Assembly (NCBI GenBank): GCA_964236735.1
Contig: CAXSFM010000002.1
Location: 1 to 64,000 of the forward strand
Length of the DNA: 64,000 bases
Origin: JAIVJG01 sp964236735
GTDB lineage: Bacteria; Acidobacteriota; Blastocatellia; Pyrinomonadales; Pyrinomonadaceae
Direction of reading: 5' to 3'
The stretch's first letter is position 1; each line of letters opens with the position of its first letter. Both the position numbers and the translations under genes were made by a program. Shown here piece after piece: positions 35,049-42,508 of the stretch. Below the pieces are notes generated by a model. It was not told the DNA's origin. It was given only the letters and a program-made list of their open reading frames with translations, and did not search any database.

Positions 35049-35453
35049 ATGTCTCTTGAAGCGCTCGGAATGGTCGAGACGAAAGGTTTCGTCGGAGCGG
35101 TCGAAGCCGCAGATGCGATGGTCAAGGCCGCCAACGTCCAACTCATCGGCAAAGAGTATATCGGCGCGGGCTACGTGACGATTTTCGTGCGCGGCGATGT
35201 CGGCGCGGTCAAGGCTGCGACTGATGCCGGCGCTGCCGCCGCCCGCCGTGTCGGCGAACTCATCAGCGTCCACGTCATCCCGCGCCCGCACGGAGAAGTC
35301 GAGCGCGTGCTGCCCAAAAACAATCGCACCGGCTACAGCCCCGACGAGCGCGCGCTGCAAGGCGGCTCAAGCGCAGGCCAACTCGGCGAAGGCAATCAGG
35401 GACGCTCGCTCCCCGCCGGCTCGCGCGAGAACAGCAGGGAAAAAGCCAAGTGA
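35049..35453 (+). CDS. BMC-H shell protein (hexamer-forming, EutM/PduA type)
   Basis: The protein has 134 residues. The BMC fold is clear: MSLEALGMVETKGFVGAVEA, ADAMVKAANVQLIG, FVRGDVGAVKAATDAG, RRVGELISVHVIPRPH. The pore loop reads YIGAG where PduA-type proteins usually have KIGSG. After residue 90 there is a 40-residue hydrophilic extension, rich in Gly/Ser/Arg, that is not part of the fold. Six copies form one flat tile of a protein-shelled compartment. It is the first gene of the locus, upstream of the aldehyde dehydrogenase, with an inverted repeat between them. Confidence 0.95.
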   Translation: MSLEALGMVETKGFVGAVEAADAMVKAANVQLIGKEYIGAGYVTIFVRGDVGAVKAATDAGAAAARRVGELISVHVIPRPHGEVERVLPKNNRTGYSPDERALQGGSSAGQLGEGNQGRSLPAGSRENSREKAK

Positions 35454-35455
35454 CA

Positions 35456-35525
35456 AGTGATGAGTGATAAGTGATGAGTTAAAGGCAAGTTCCTTCTCAT
35501 CACTCATCACTTATCACTCATCACT
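35456..35525. repeat. Long inverted repeat (GTGATGAGTGATAAG family), between shell and ALDH genes
   Basis: Arms 35456-35478 and 35503-35525 are perfect 23-bp reverse complements. In an RNA from this operon it would form a strong hairpin between the BMC-H and aldehyde dehydrogenase cistrons, 18 nt before the latter's ATG. Confidence 0.85.
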
Positions 35526-35543
35526 GCTTTTCGGAGGTGTGCG

Positions 35544-37523
35544 ATGTCGGTGGACAAAGACCTCGTCTCGGTGCAGCAGGCGCGCGATCTGGTGGAGGCC
35601 GCGCACCGCGCGCAGGGTCTGTTGGCGAAGTTCGATCAAGCGAAGATTGACCGTATCTGCGAGGCGATGGCGCGTGCGGCGTTGAAAGAGTCGGCGCGGC
35701 TCGGCGCGTTGGCCGTCGAGGAGACGGGCTACGGCATCGCCGATGACAAGCGCGAGAAAAATCGCTTCGCTTCCGAAGACGTGTGGAATTATTTCAAGTC
35801 TCTACGCACGGTCGGCGTCGTCAACGAATCGAAAGACGTGATGGAAATCGCCAGCCCGCGCGGCGTCGTCGCCGGCATCATCCCTTCCACTAATCCTACT
35901 TCGACCGCCATCTTCAAAATTTTAATTTCCGTCAAGGCGCGCAACGCGGTCGTCCTCTCGCCGCATCCGTCCGCCATCAAATGTATCAACGAGACGGCGC
36001 GCGTGATGCGCGAGGCGGGCGTCAGGGAAGGCTTGCCCGCAGAGGCCATCGGCTGCATGACGACGGCGACCATCGAAGGCACTGAAGGCTTGATGAAGCA
36101 CAGGCAGACCGCCGTCATCTTAGCGACGGGCGGCATCGGCCTCGTGCGCGCGGCGTACTCTTCGGGGAAGCCTGCGTTCGGCGTCGGCCCCGGCAACGTG
36201 CCCGTCTTCATCGAGCGCACGGCGGACATCGCGCACTCGGTGCAAAACATTCTGACGAGCAAAACTTTCGACAACGGAACTATCTGCGCTTCCGAGCAGG
36301 CGATTGTCGCCGACGCGCCGGTGGCGACGGAAGTGCGGCAACAACTCGAAGCGCAGGGCGCGCATTTTCTGAGCGCGGCGGAAGCAGACAAGCTGGCAAA
36401 AGTCGTCTCGACAAGTCAGCGCGCGCTCAACCCGGCGATTGTTGGTCGGTCTGTGGAAGTGATCGCGAAGCTGGCGGGCTTGAACGTGCCGCAGGGCACG
36501 CGCTGCCTCGTCGCGGAAGTCGGCGGCGTCGGGCGCGAGTATCCGCTCTCGATGGAAAAGCTGTCGCCCATTCTCGCCTTCTACGTCGAGGACGGTCTGG
36601 AGCGCGGCGCGGCGCGTTGCTTTGAAATTCTCTCTTACGGCGGCATGGGACACACCGCCGGCATCCACACGCGCTCGCGCGATGTGGCGCGCGTCTTCGG
36701 CACAGAGATGCCCGCCTCGCGCGTGATCGTCAACTCGCCGACGACGCACGGCGCGATTGGTTTCTCGACCGCACTCCCGCCTTCGATGACACTTGGTTGC
36801 GGCTCGTGGGGCGGCAACGTCACGTCCGACAATATCTCGCCATGGCATTTGATGGACATCAAGCGCGTCGCCTTCGAGACGCGCGCCGTGCCGAGCAAGC
36901 GTCCCGCCACGACAAGCGCGTCGCAGGCGAAAGCCAACGCGGCGTCAATGCAGCCCGCGATGGCGGGCAATGGCGGAGCGTCGCCACAAGCGAAGGGCGC
37001 GAGCCGCGAAGAAATCACGAAGATCGTTGACCGTTTCCTGAGAGCGCGGCAGCAACCGGGTCAAACATCTGCGCCGGAGATGAGCGCAGCAACGTCGCCG
37101 ACGCTCCACGCCGCGCACTCCCCCGCGCCAATCCAGACCGGCGTTGACATCGAACCGCAGCGAGTCTCGCCTTCGGGAGGAGCCGCGCCGCAACCCGAAG
37201 CCGCGCCGACCGTCGAGTCTAACAACAACGGCGGCAACGATGGCGGCAACGGCATGAGCGCGCCACAAGCCCCGATGCCGTCGCCGCCGCAGACGCCCGC
37301 CGCGTCTTCGTCATCAACCGGAAACGGCCAGCAGTCTTTTGTCGCGCAGCAACCATCATTGCCAACGACGAACGGCAAGCACGCCGTCGTTGACTTCGTC
37401 TGCGAAGACGACGTGCGCCGCGCCATCCAGAAAGGCGAAAAGATTTACACCAACGCGCGCACCATCATCACGCCCGCCGCGCACGACATCGGCGACGCGG
37501 CGGAAGTGTTCGCGAAAGCTTAG
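35544..37523 (+). CDS. CoA-acylating aldehyde dehydrogenase, BMC cargo with long C-terminal tail
   Basis: The protein has 659 residues; related EutE/PduP enzymes have about 470. CGGAGGTG precedes the start. Residues 1-460 are an acetylating aldehyde dehydrogenase closest in motif to AdhE: GVVAGIIPSTNPTSTAIFKI, ATGGIGLVRAAYSSGKPAFG, and TFDNGTICASEQ with catalytic Cys near residue 248. It should convert an aldehyde, CoA and NAD to acyl-CoA. Residues about 460-612 are a Pro/Ala/Ser/Gln-rich linker. The last 45 residues form a separate module (FVCEDDVRRAIQKGEKIY, NARTIITPAAHDIG) that I take to be a shell-targeting or docking segment. Confidence 0.92.
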   Translation: MSVDKDLVSVQQARDLVEAAHRAQGLLAKFDQAKIDRICEAMARAALKESARLGALAVEETGYGIADDKREKNRFASEDVWNYFKSLRTVGVVNESKDVMEIASPRGVVAGIIPSTNPTSTAIFKILISVKARNAVVLSPHPSAIKCINETARVMREAGVREGLPAEAIGCMTTATIEGTEGLMKHRQTAVILATGGIGLVRAAYSSGKPAFGVGPGNVPVFIERTADIAHSVQNILTSKTFDNGTICASEQAIVADAPVATEVRQQLEAQGAHFLSAAEADKLAKVVSTSQRALNPAIVGRSVEVIAKLAGLNVPQGTRCLVAEVGGVGREYPLSMEKLSPILAFYVEDGLERGAARCFEILSYGGMGHTAGIHTRSRDVARVFGTEMPASRVIVNSPTTHGAIGFSTALPPSMTLGCGSWGGNVTSDNISPWHLMDIKRVAFETRAVPSKRPATTSASQAKANAASMQPAMAGNGGASPQAKGASREEITKIVDRFLRARQQPGQTSAPEMSAATSPTLHAAHSPAPIQTGVDIEPQRVSPSGGAAPQPEAAPTVESNNNGGNDGGNGMSAPQAPMPSPPQTPAASSSSTGNGQQSFVAQQPSLPTTNGKHAVVDFVCEDDVRRAIQKGEKIYTNARTIITPAAHDIGDAAEVFAKA

Positions 37524-37535
37524 GGCGAAAGTTTT

Positions 37536-37787
37536 GTGAAGGACGAAAGCCGCCCGTCGCTCCGGCGCATTCACACGGACAAGACGCTTGAGTCAGGAGT
37601 AAGTCGCTATTCTTTGAGATTTTGGCGGCAGCGCGAGACGAAAGAGATTATCGAATCACTGCGTCCGGGCACAGGAGAGGCTTTGAAGGTCAAGCCCGAC
37701 GGTCGCATTCTTGACGGCAACATCCGCGTCAAAATTCTTGAGGAGAGGAGCTATGACATTAACACTCTTGAACGTGAGATGATCTGA
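37536..37787 (+). CDS. Small ParB-N-like hypothetical protein
   Basis: The protein has 83 residues from a GTG. It carries SLRPGTGEALKVKPDGRILD and GNIRVKILEERSYDINTL, resembling the ParB/Srx-type segment (DGNxRxxxLxERG) but too short for a nuclease domain. The start is uncertain; a ribosome-binding site is not evident. It forms a tight pair with the next gene (18 bp), and both are placed between the aldehyde dehydrogenase and the BMC-P gene. Confidence 0.5.
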   Translation: MKDESRPSLRRIHTDKTLESGVSRYSLRFWRQRETKEIIESLRPGTGEALKVKPDGRILDGNIRVKILEERSYDINTLEREMI

Positions 37788-37805
37788 ACCTGTGAAAGTT
37801 GAGAT

Positions 37806-38147
37806 ATGACGATTGATGAAGCCATCGCCGTTTTTTCATCCTACTCGTCCGCCGAGAAGCAGGACTTCCTCGCGCATTTGATGCACGAACTGACCATCAT
37901 CGCGCGTGACAGTTATGAAGCGGGGCAGGACGGCTTAACTAACCCATCCCGCGTGCGCCTGATCAATGAGGTGCAGCATCAGTTGAGCGCGCTTTTGCTC
38001 AAGTTGTTGCGCGATGACCAGCAACGTTTCCCTGACGAATTTTTGGTCAGGCTTATTCTTGAACAACCCGCCGATGAAATTCTGGGTTGGCAATTGAGCG
38101 AAGGCTTCTCAAGAGTGGCGGCAGCACGACGGCTCACCGCCGCCTAG
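37806..38147 (+). CDS. Helical hypothetical protein paired with the ParB-like gene
   Basis: The protein has 113 residues and is predicted all-helical, with no signal peptide or membrane segment. Motifs are MTIDEAIAVFSSYSSAEKQD, FLAHLMHELTIIARDSYEAG and VQHQLSALLLKLLRDDQQRF. I recognise no function. It could form a toxin-antitoxin-like or regulatory pair with the preceding gene, or be a passenger inserted into the BMC locus. Confidence 0.55.
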   Translation: MTIDEAIAVFSSYSSAEKQDFLAHLMHELTIIARDSYEAGQDGLTNPSRVRLINEVQHQLSALLLKLLRDDQQRFPDEFLVRLILEQPADEILGWQLSEGFSRVAAARRLTAA

Positions 38148-38172
38148 CGCGCTCCGGTTTAAGCACATAGTT

Positions 38173-38511
38173 ATGTTCTTAGGAAAAGTCGTCGGCACGC
38201 TCTGGTCAACGAAGAAGACGCCCGATCTGGAGGGCGTCCGTTTTCTCGTCGTGCATCCGATTGATCTTGATAAAGAGCCGACGAAGAACATCGTCGTCGT
38301 CGCCGACCGTCTCGGCGCGGGCATCGGCGAAGTGGTGATGTGCGCTTACGGCAAAGCGGCGCGCACGGCCATCGGCAATCAGGAAATGTCCATCGAGGCG
38401 GCGGTCGTCGGCATCATTGACCGCGTGGACATCCAGGACGATCTCGCGCGCTCCGACGAACTCATCGAAACCTCGCGCGATCTGGGACGCGGGCGCGATA
38501 ACGAGAGATAA
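38173..38511 (+). CDS. BMC-P vertex protein (EutN/CcmL family)
   Basis: The protein has 112 residues. The EutN/CcmL pentamer fold is recognisable: MFLGKVVGTLWSTKKTPDLE, GVRFLVVHPIDLD, VVVADRLGAGIGEVVMCAYG, KAARTAIG and AAVVGIIDRVDI. Pentamers cap the vertices of the icosahedral shell. The C-terminal 20 residues are charged and beyond the usual end. It is the only vertex gene in the window, so with the two BMC-H genes the shell set is minimal. No BMC-T gene is seen. Confidence 0.93.
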   Translation: MFLGKVVGTLWSTKKTPDLEGVRFLVVHPIDLDKEPTKNIVVVADRLGAGIGEVVMCAYGKAARTAIGNQEMSIEAAVVGIIDRVDIQDDLARSDELIETSRDLGRGRDNER

Positions 38512-38514
38512 GAC

Positions 38515-38606
38515 TTGAGTGATGAGTGATAAGTGATGAGTGATGAGTGAAAGACAGGTTCTTTCTCATCACTCATCACTCATCACTTATCACTCATCAC
38601 TTGAGT
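38515..38606. repeat. Long inverted repeat (GTGATGAGTGATAAG family), between BMC-P and ACT genes
   Basis: Arms of about 38 bp (38518-38554 against 38562-38602) are near-perfect reverse complements with a loop under 10 nt. It occupies nearly the whole gap between the two cistrons and ends just before the ATG at 38610. It belongs to the same family as 35456-35525. Confidence 0.85.
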
Positions 38607-38609
38607 GAA

Positions 38610-39071
38610 ATGCCGAACGAAGAGTTGATCTATCGCATCACGCGCGCCGTCTATGGGCGTCTGGGCGCGAGCGCGGACGAGCGCGTGGTGGAGAGTCTGG
38701 TGACGGACATCTATCGCGCGATTGAGCCGCTCGTGGAATCGAACGGCGACTCGACGAACGCAGGCGCGCGTCAGGCGGCGGGAAGCGGCGAGGGGCGCGC
38801 GGATCGCTTCATCATTTCCGTGTTCGGCGTTGACCATCCCGGCATCGTGGCTGCCGTCTCGCAGATTCTGGCCGAAGCGCAGTGCAGCATCATTGACATC
38901 AACCAGACGGTCGTCGGCGGCAAGTTCGCGATGGTTATCGTCGCCGACATCTCACGCGCGCGCGAGTCTGCCGGCGCGCTCAAAGACCGTTTCCGCGCGG
39001 AGGGCGAGCGGCTGGGCGTTCGCATCTACGCGCAGCGCGAAGACCTCTTCAACGCGATGCACCGCATCTAG
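38610..39071 (+). CDS. ACT-domain protein with BMC-targeting-like N-terminal helix
   Basis: The protein has 153 residues from MPNEELIYR; an upstream ATG in frame runs through the inverted repeat and is rejected. Residues 1-45 contain the amphipathic helix EELIYRITRAVYGRL, similar in style to encapsulation peptides of BMC enzymes, then a second helix and a loop. Residues about 65-150 are an ACT domain of the UPF0237/GcvR-like type (FIISVFGVDHPGIVAAVSQI, SIIDINQTVVGGKFAMVIVA). In Firmicutes such ACT proteins sit beside UPF0210/DUF711 genes. Here DUF711 is four genes downstream in the same locus. Confidence 0.85.
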   Translation: MPNEELIYRITRAVYGRLGASADERVVESLVTDIYRAIEPLVESNGDSTNAGARQAAGSGEGRADRFIISVFGVDHPGIVAAVSQILAEAQCSIIDINQTVVGGKFAMVIVADISRARESAGALKDRFRAEGERLGVRIYAQREDLFNAMHRI

Positions 39072-39122
39072 ACGTGGAACATGAGTGAGACCTTGCCCCG
39101 CTTGAAGTGGAAGTCGCGTTGA

Positions 39123-39959
39123 ATGGAGAAGATTGACCGCCTCGTGTGGGCGGACGGCTTCTCATTCACGAGTTACGGGCGACGCATCGGCGTCCGCGTC
39201 AATCGCACGGACGCGCTGGAGCGCATCAAGCGGCATCTGCCCGCTGACTGGAAGCCCGCGCGCGCGCCTGTCGTCGAGCGGCTCTACTCACTGATCGTCG
39301 GCGGCGAGGGACGAAAGCCCGGCGTGCGTCGTTTCAATGTGGTCTTCGGAGACGTTTCCATCCTCGCGCGCACGCTCGATGCGGATGAGATGTTTGACAC
39401 GTTCGAGTCGAGTGTGCGGCTCTACGTCGCGGAGTTTGCACGCCGCCGCGTCTTCGTCCACGCGGGCGTCGTCGGCTGGCGCGGCCAAGCCATCCTCGTG
39501 CCGGGACGCACGCACACGGGCAAGACGACGCTCGTCGCCGAACTCGTCCGCGCCGGCGCGACTTATTACTCGGACGAGTTTGCGGTGTTGGACGAGCGCG
39601 GGCGCGTGCATCCTTACGCGAAACCTCTGGCGATCAGAGAGGGCGCGGGCGGGCGTCAGAAGAATTACGACGTGGAGTTTTTCGGCGGCCAAGCAGGCAC
39701 GAAGCCTTTGCCGGTCGGCCTTGTGCTGGCGACGGAGTATCGTGCGGGCGCGCGTCAACAAAGCTGGCGGCCACGCACGCTGACGGCGGGGCAGGGAATG
39801 CTCGCGCTCTTGGACAACACGGTCTCCGTGCGCCGCGAGCCGGAGAGAGCTTTAGTCGCGCTTCAGCAAGTCGTCGCACGCGCGCGCGTGGTCAAAGGCG
39901 CGCGCGGCGAGGCACAGGAAACAGCGAAGGCAGTCTTAGACCTTCTTAACCGTTCTTGA
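39123..39959 (+). CDS. HPr kinase/phosphorylase-like ATPase
   Basis: The protein has 278 residues. A Walker A motif GRTHTGKTTLVAEL (from about residue 128) follows the strand RVFVHAGVVGWRGQAILVPG, and a Walker B-like TYYSDEFAVLDERG comes next, as in HprK C-terminal domains. The N-terminal 100 residues are unlike HprK. It is followed 16 bp later by a PqqD-like gene, and such HprK-like/PqqD pairs occur in peptide-modification systems. It might phosphorylate a peptide or protein; no HPr gene is nearby. Confidence 0.78.
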   Translation: MEKIDRLVWADGFSFTSYGRRIGVRVNRTDALERIKRHLPADWKPARAPVVERLYSLIVGGEGRKPGVRRFNVVFGDVSILARTLDADEMFDTFESSVRLYVAEFARRRVFVHAGVVGWRGQAILVPGRTHTGKTTLVAELVRAGATYYSDEFAVLDERGRVHPYAKPLAIREGAGGRQKNYDVEFFGGQAGTKPLPVGLVLATEYRAGARQQSWRPRTLTAGQGMLALLDNTVSVRREPERALVALQQVVARARVVKGARGEAQETAKAVLDLLNRS

Positions 39960-39975
39960 ATGAGGAGAGACAAGT

Positions 39976-40476
39976 ATGATGAAACAGTCTGAGCAGATTG
40001 TACCTCTCGCACGCACCGCTCATCTCGTGACACAGCAATTGCCGGACGAGTTGATGGTCTATGACACGGGCAACGACAAGGTGCATTGCCTGAATAAAAT
40101 GGCGGCGGCGGTGTGGCGTCAGTGCGACGGGCGGCAAACGGTGGCAGAAGTGGCGCGCGCACTGAGTCTGGAGACGGGCGCGGCATTGGACGAAAAGACG
40201 GTGTGGTACGTCCTGCGGCAACTCGACAAGCGCGCCTTGTTCGACGCGCGTCTGAAAGCGCCGGCGGGCGTGCTCGGCGGCATTTCGCGACGCGAAGCCG
40301 TGCGCCGTCTGACGATAGGCGCGGCGGTGGCTGTGCCTTTAATCACCACGATGGTCGCGCCGACGGCGGCGCACGCACAGAGCGGCGTGGCTGGATGTGC
40401 CAACCCATGCACCAACGATAATGACTGCACGGGACAGGATGAAGTCTGTAGCGACAATTGTTGCGTGGAGCTCTAA
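39976..40476 (+). CDS. PqqD-like domain fused through a Tat-like segment to a Cys-rich tail
   Basis: The protein has 166 residues. Residues about 10-95 match the PqqD fold: ELMVYDTGNDKVHCLNKMAA, AVWRQCDGRQTVAEVARALS, TVWYVLRQLDKRALF. Residues about 104-135 look exactly like a twin-arginine signal (SRREAVRRLTIGAAVAVPLI, then APTAAHAQS), but in mid-protein. The last 28 residues hold six cysteines with spacing C-x3-C-x5-C-x6-C-x3-CC and a DNDC core reminiscent of whey-acidic or knottin-like miniproteins. PqqD domains present peptides to modifying enzymes. Here chaperone and candidate substrate seem joined. Confidence 0.75.
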   Translation: MMKQSEQIVPLARTAHLVTQQLPDELMVYDTGNDKVHCLNKMAAAVWRQCDGRQTVAEVARALSLETGAALDEKTVWYVLRQLDKRALFDARLKAPAGVLGGISRREAVRRLTIGAAVAVPLITTMVAPTAAHAQSGVAGCANPCTNDNDCTGQDEVCSDNCCVEL

Positions 40477-40502
40477 ATTCAGCCAGCGCCACTACTGCTT
40501 CG

Positions 40503-41087
40503 ATGTCTCTACCTGAAATCTCACAGCGATGTCTCTCGTGCGGCGCGTCAGTGCGCGCGGGCGCGCGTTTCTGTCCGCAGTGCGGCGCAGAGATGTCCTT
40601 GGACGAGCCGGCGGCGATTGCTCAGAGCGGCACGGGCGTTAGCGAGCAACCGCCGGAAAAAGAGTTGAACGTCGAAGGCGCGACGGCGGTGGGTGAAGAC
40701 GATTTTCTTCTCGAAGAAGATTGGAAGAAGTTCGAGGAGCGCGACATCTCACACATCGGTAAAACGGGCGATCAAGCGATGACGACGACGACGAAGGACG
40801 CAGCCGCTTCGTTGACTGAGTCGGACGGAGAAGCAGCAGTAACGCCGCCGCGAGCCGCTGCGACGACGATGGACGGCGGAACGGGCGCGAAGGTGGGACG
40901 CGCCGCCGCAAGCGTCAGAGACAGCGTCGGCGTCGTCGTGCGCCCGCGCGTGGAGAGGGTGCGCGCAGCTTCGTCCGTCGTGCTCGAAGAAGCGTCCGAA
41001 GATTCGGGCTTGCGCTTCGTGATCATCGCCGTGCTGCTCTTTCTCGTCTTCCTCCTCTTCCTTCTGTTGAGCGCCGTCCTCAAATAG
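40503..41087 (+). CDS. Zinc-ribbon protein with C-terminal membrane anchor
   Basis: The protein has 194 residues from MSLPEIS. The N-terminus is a double-CxxC zinc ribbon (CLSCGASVRAGARFCPQCGA). The middle is an acidic to Ala/Thr-rich disordered region. The C-terminus is a single hydrophobic helix (LRFVIIAVLLFLVFLLFLLL) that would anchor the protein tail-first, leaving the ribbon in the cytoplasm. It lies between the PqqD-like and DUF711 genes with 20-30-bp gaps, so it is probably in the same operon. Its function is unknown. Confidence 0.7.
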   Translation: MSLPEISQRCLSCGASVRAGARFCPQCGAEMSLDEPAAIAQSGTGVSEQPPEKELNVEGATAVGEDDFLLEEDWKKFEERDISHIGKTGDQAMTTTTKDAAASLTESDGEAAVTPPRAAATTMDGGTGAKVGRAAASVRDSVGVVVRPRVERVRAASSVVLEEASEDSGLRFVIIAVLLFLVFLLFLLLSAVLK

Positions 41088-41110
41088 CAATACGCTCTCG
41101 CCGATCATTT

Positions 41111-42478
41111 ATGGAATACAGCCAGGCGGAAATTTTACAGACCGTGCGAATGACGGAGATGGAGCACTTGGACGTGCGAACCGTTACGCTCGGCCTTAGC
41201 TTACGCGACTGCGTGCGCGACACCATCGCGGCGACCGCCGACTGTGTGCGCGAGAAGATGGAGCGCAAGGCGGCGCGTCTCGTCTCGACCGTCAACGAGA
41301 TCGGCGAAGAGTACGGGCTGCGGATCGCCAACAAGCGCATCTCGATTACGCCCGTCTCTCTGATTGCGGGCAACGCGCGCTCGGCGGAAGAATTGATGCC
41401 GCTCGCACGCGCAATTGACGAAGCGGCGAAGACGGTAGGCGTGGATTTCGTCGGCGGCTATTCCGCGCTCGTGCATAAGGGCACGACCGACGCCGAGCGT
41501 TTCTTTCTCGACTCGATTCCGCAGGCTCTCGCCACCACAGAGCGGATGTGCTCATCCATCAACGTGGCAACGACGCGCGCCGGCATCAACATGGACGCCG
41601 TGCGGCGCGTCGGCGAACTCATCAAAGAGATGGCCGAGCGGACGCGCGAAAGCGGCGGACTCGCGTGCGCCAAGTTCGTCTGCTTCGCCAACGCGGTCGA
41701 GGACAACCCGTTTATGGCGGGCGCGTTTCACGGCATCGGAGAACCCGAAGCCGTCATCAACGTCGGCGTCTCCGGCCCCGGCGTCGTCAATCGCGCGGTG
41801 CGGCACGCGCCGAAAGATACGCCGCTCGATGAGATGGCCGAACTTATCAAAAAACTTTCTTTCAAGCTCGCGCGCTCCGGCGAACTGATCGGGCGCGAGG
41901 CCGCGCGGCGTCTGGGCTTACGCTTCGGCATCATTGATTTGTCGCTCGCCCCGACGCCCGTGCCCGGCGATTCGGTCGCGGAAATCATCGAGGCTCTCGG
42001 CTTCGAGCGCGCGGGCACGCACGGCACGACCGCCGCGCTCGCGCTTCTCACAGACGCTGTCAAGAAGGGCGGCGCGATGGCTTCGAGCGCGGTCGGCGGC
42101 ATGAGCGGCGCGTTCATTCCCGTCTCGGAAGATGCGGCGATGATTGACGCGGCGAGGGTCGGCGCGCTCTCGCTCGACAAGCTGGAAGCGTGGACGAGCG
42201 TCTGCTCGGTCGGCATAGACATGGTCGCTGTGCCCGGCTCGACTTCGGCGGAGACCATCGCCGCCATCATCGCCGACGAGATGGCAATCGGCGTGATGAA
42301 CAACAAGACGACCGCCGTCCGCATCATCCCCGTGCCCGGCAAAGAAGTCGGCGAGTCGGTCGAGTTCGGCGGCCTCCTCGGCACTGCGCCCATCATGCCC
42401 GTCCACGCTTTCAGCAGCGACACCTTCATCCGTCGCGGCGGGCGCATCCCCGCGCCGATTCATTCGCTCAGGAATTAA
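41111..42478 (+). CDS. DUF711/UPF0210 family protein (PFL-like fold)
   Basis: The protein has 455 residues, the usual family length. Signature blocks are RTVTLGLSLRDC, GLRIANKRISITPVSLIAGN, VDFVGGYSALVHKG, NPFMAGAFHGIGEPEAVINV, LGLRFGIIDLSLAPTPVPGD and the C-terminal GGRIPAPIHSLRN. The family has no known reaction; solved members are, as I recall, classed with pyruvate formate-lyase-like folds. It is commonly paired with a small ACT protein, as it is in this locus (38610-39071). It is the best candidate for the unrecognised key enzyme of this compartment, which is an inference. Confidence 0.9.
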   Translation: MEYSQAEILQTVRMTEMEHLDVRTVTLGLSLRDCVRDTIAATADCVREKMERKAARLVSTVNEIGEEYGLRIANKRISITPVSLIAGNARSAEELMPLARAIDEAAKTVGVDFVGGYSALVHKGTTDAERFFLDSIPQALATTERMCSSINVATTRAGINMDAVRRVGELIKEMAERTRESGGLACAKFVCFANAVEDNPFMAGAFHGIGEPEAVINVGVSGPGVVNRAVRHAPKDTPLDEMAELIKKLSFKLARSGELIGREAARRLGLRFGIIDLSLAPTPVPGDSVAEIIEALGFERAGTHGTTAALALLTDAVKKGGAMASSAVGGMSGAFIPVSEDAAMIDAARVGALSLDKLEAWTSVCSVGIDMVAVPGSTSAETIAAIIADEMAIGVMNNKTTAVRIIPVPGKEVGESVEFGGLLGTAPIMPVHAFSSDTFIRRGGRIPAPIHSLRN

Positions 42479-42508
42479 CACGACCTGATAAAGTAAGGAC
42501 GCACTTCA

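Noticed and set aside
35456..38606. CRISPR-like array suggested by repeated CATCACTCATCACTTATC words
   Set aside because: The words form palindromic arms with a single short loop, not evenly spaced repeats with unique spacers, and no cas gene is present.
38547..38609. Upstream start for the ACT gene giving 21 extra residues
   Set aside because: Those residues are translated from the arm of the inverted repeat (ITHHSSLITHH), clearly not protein-coding.
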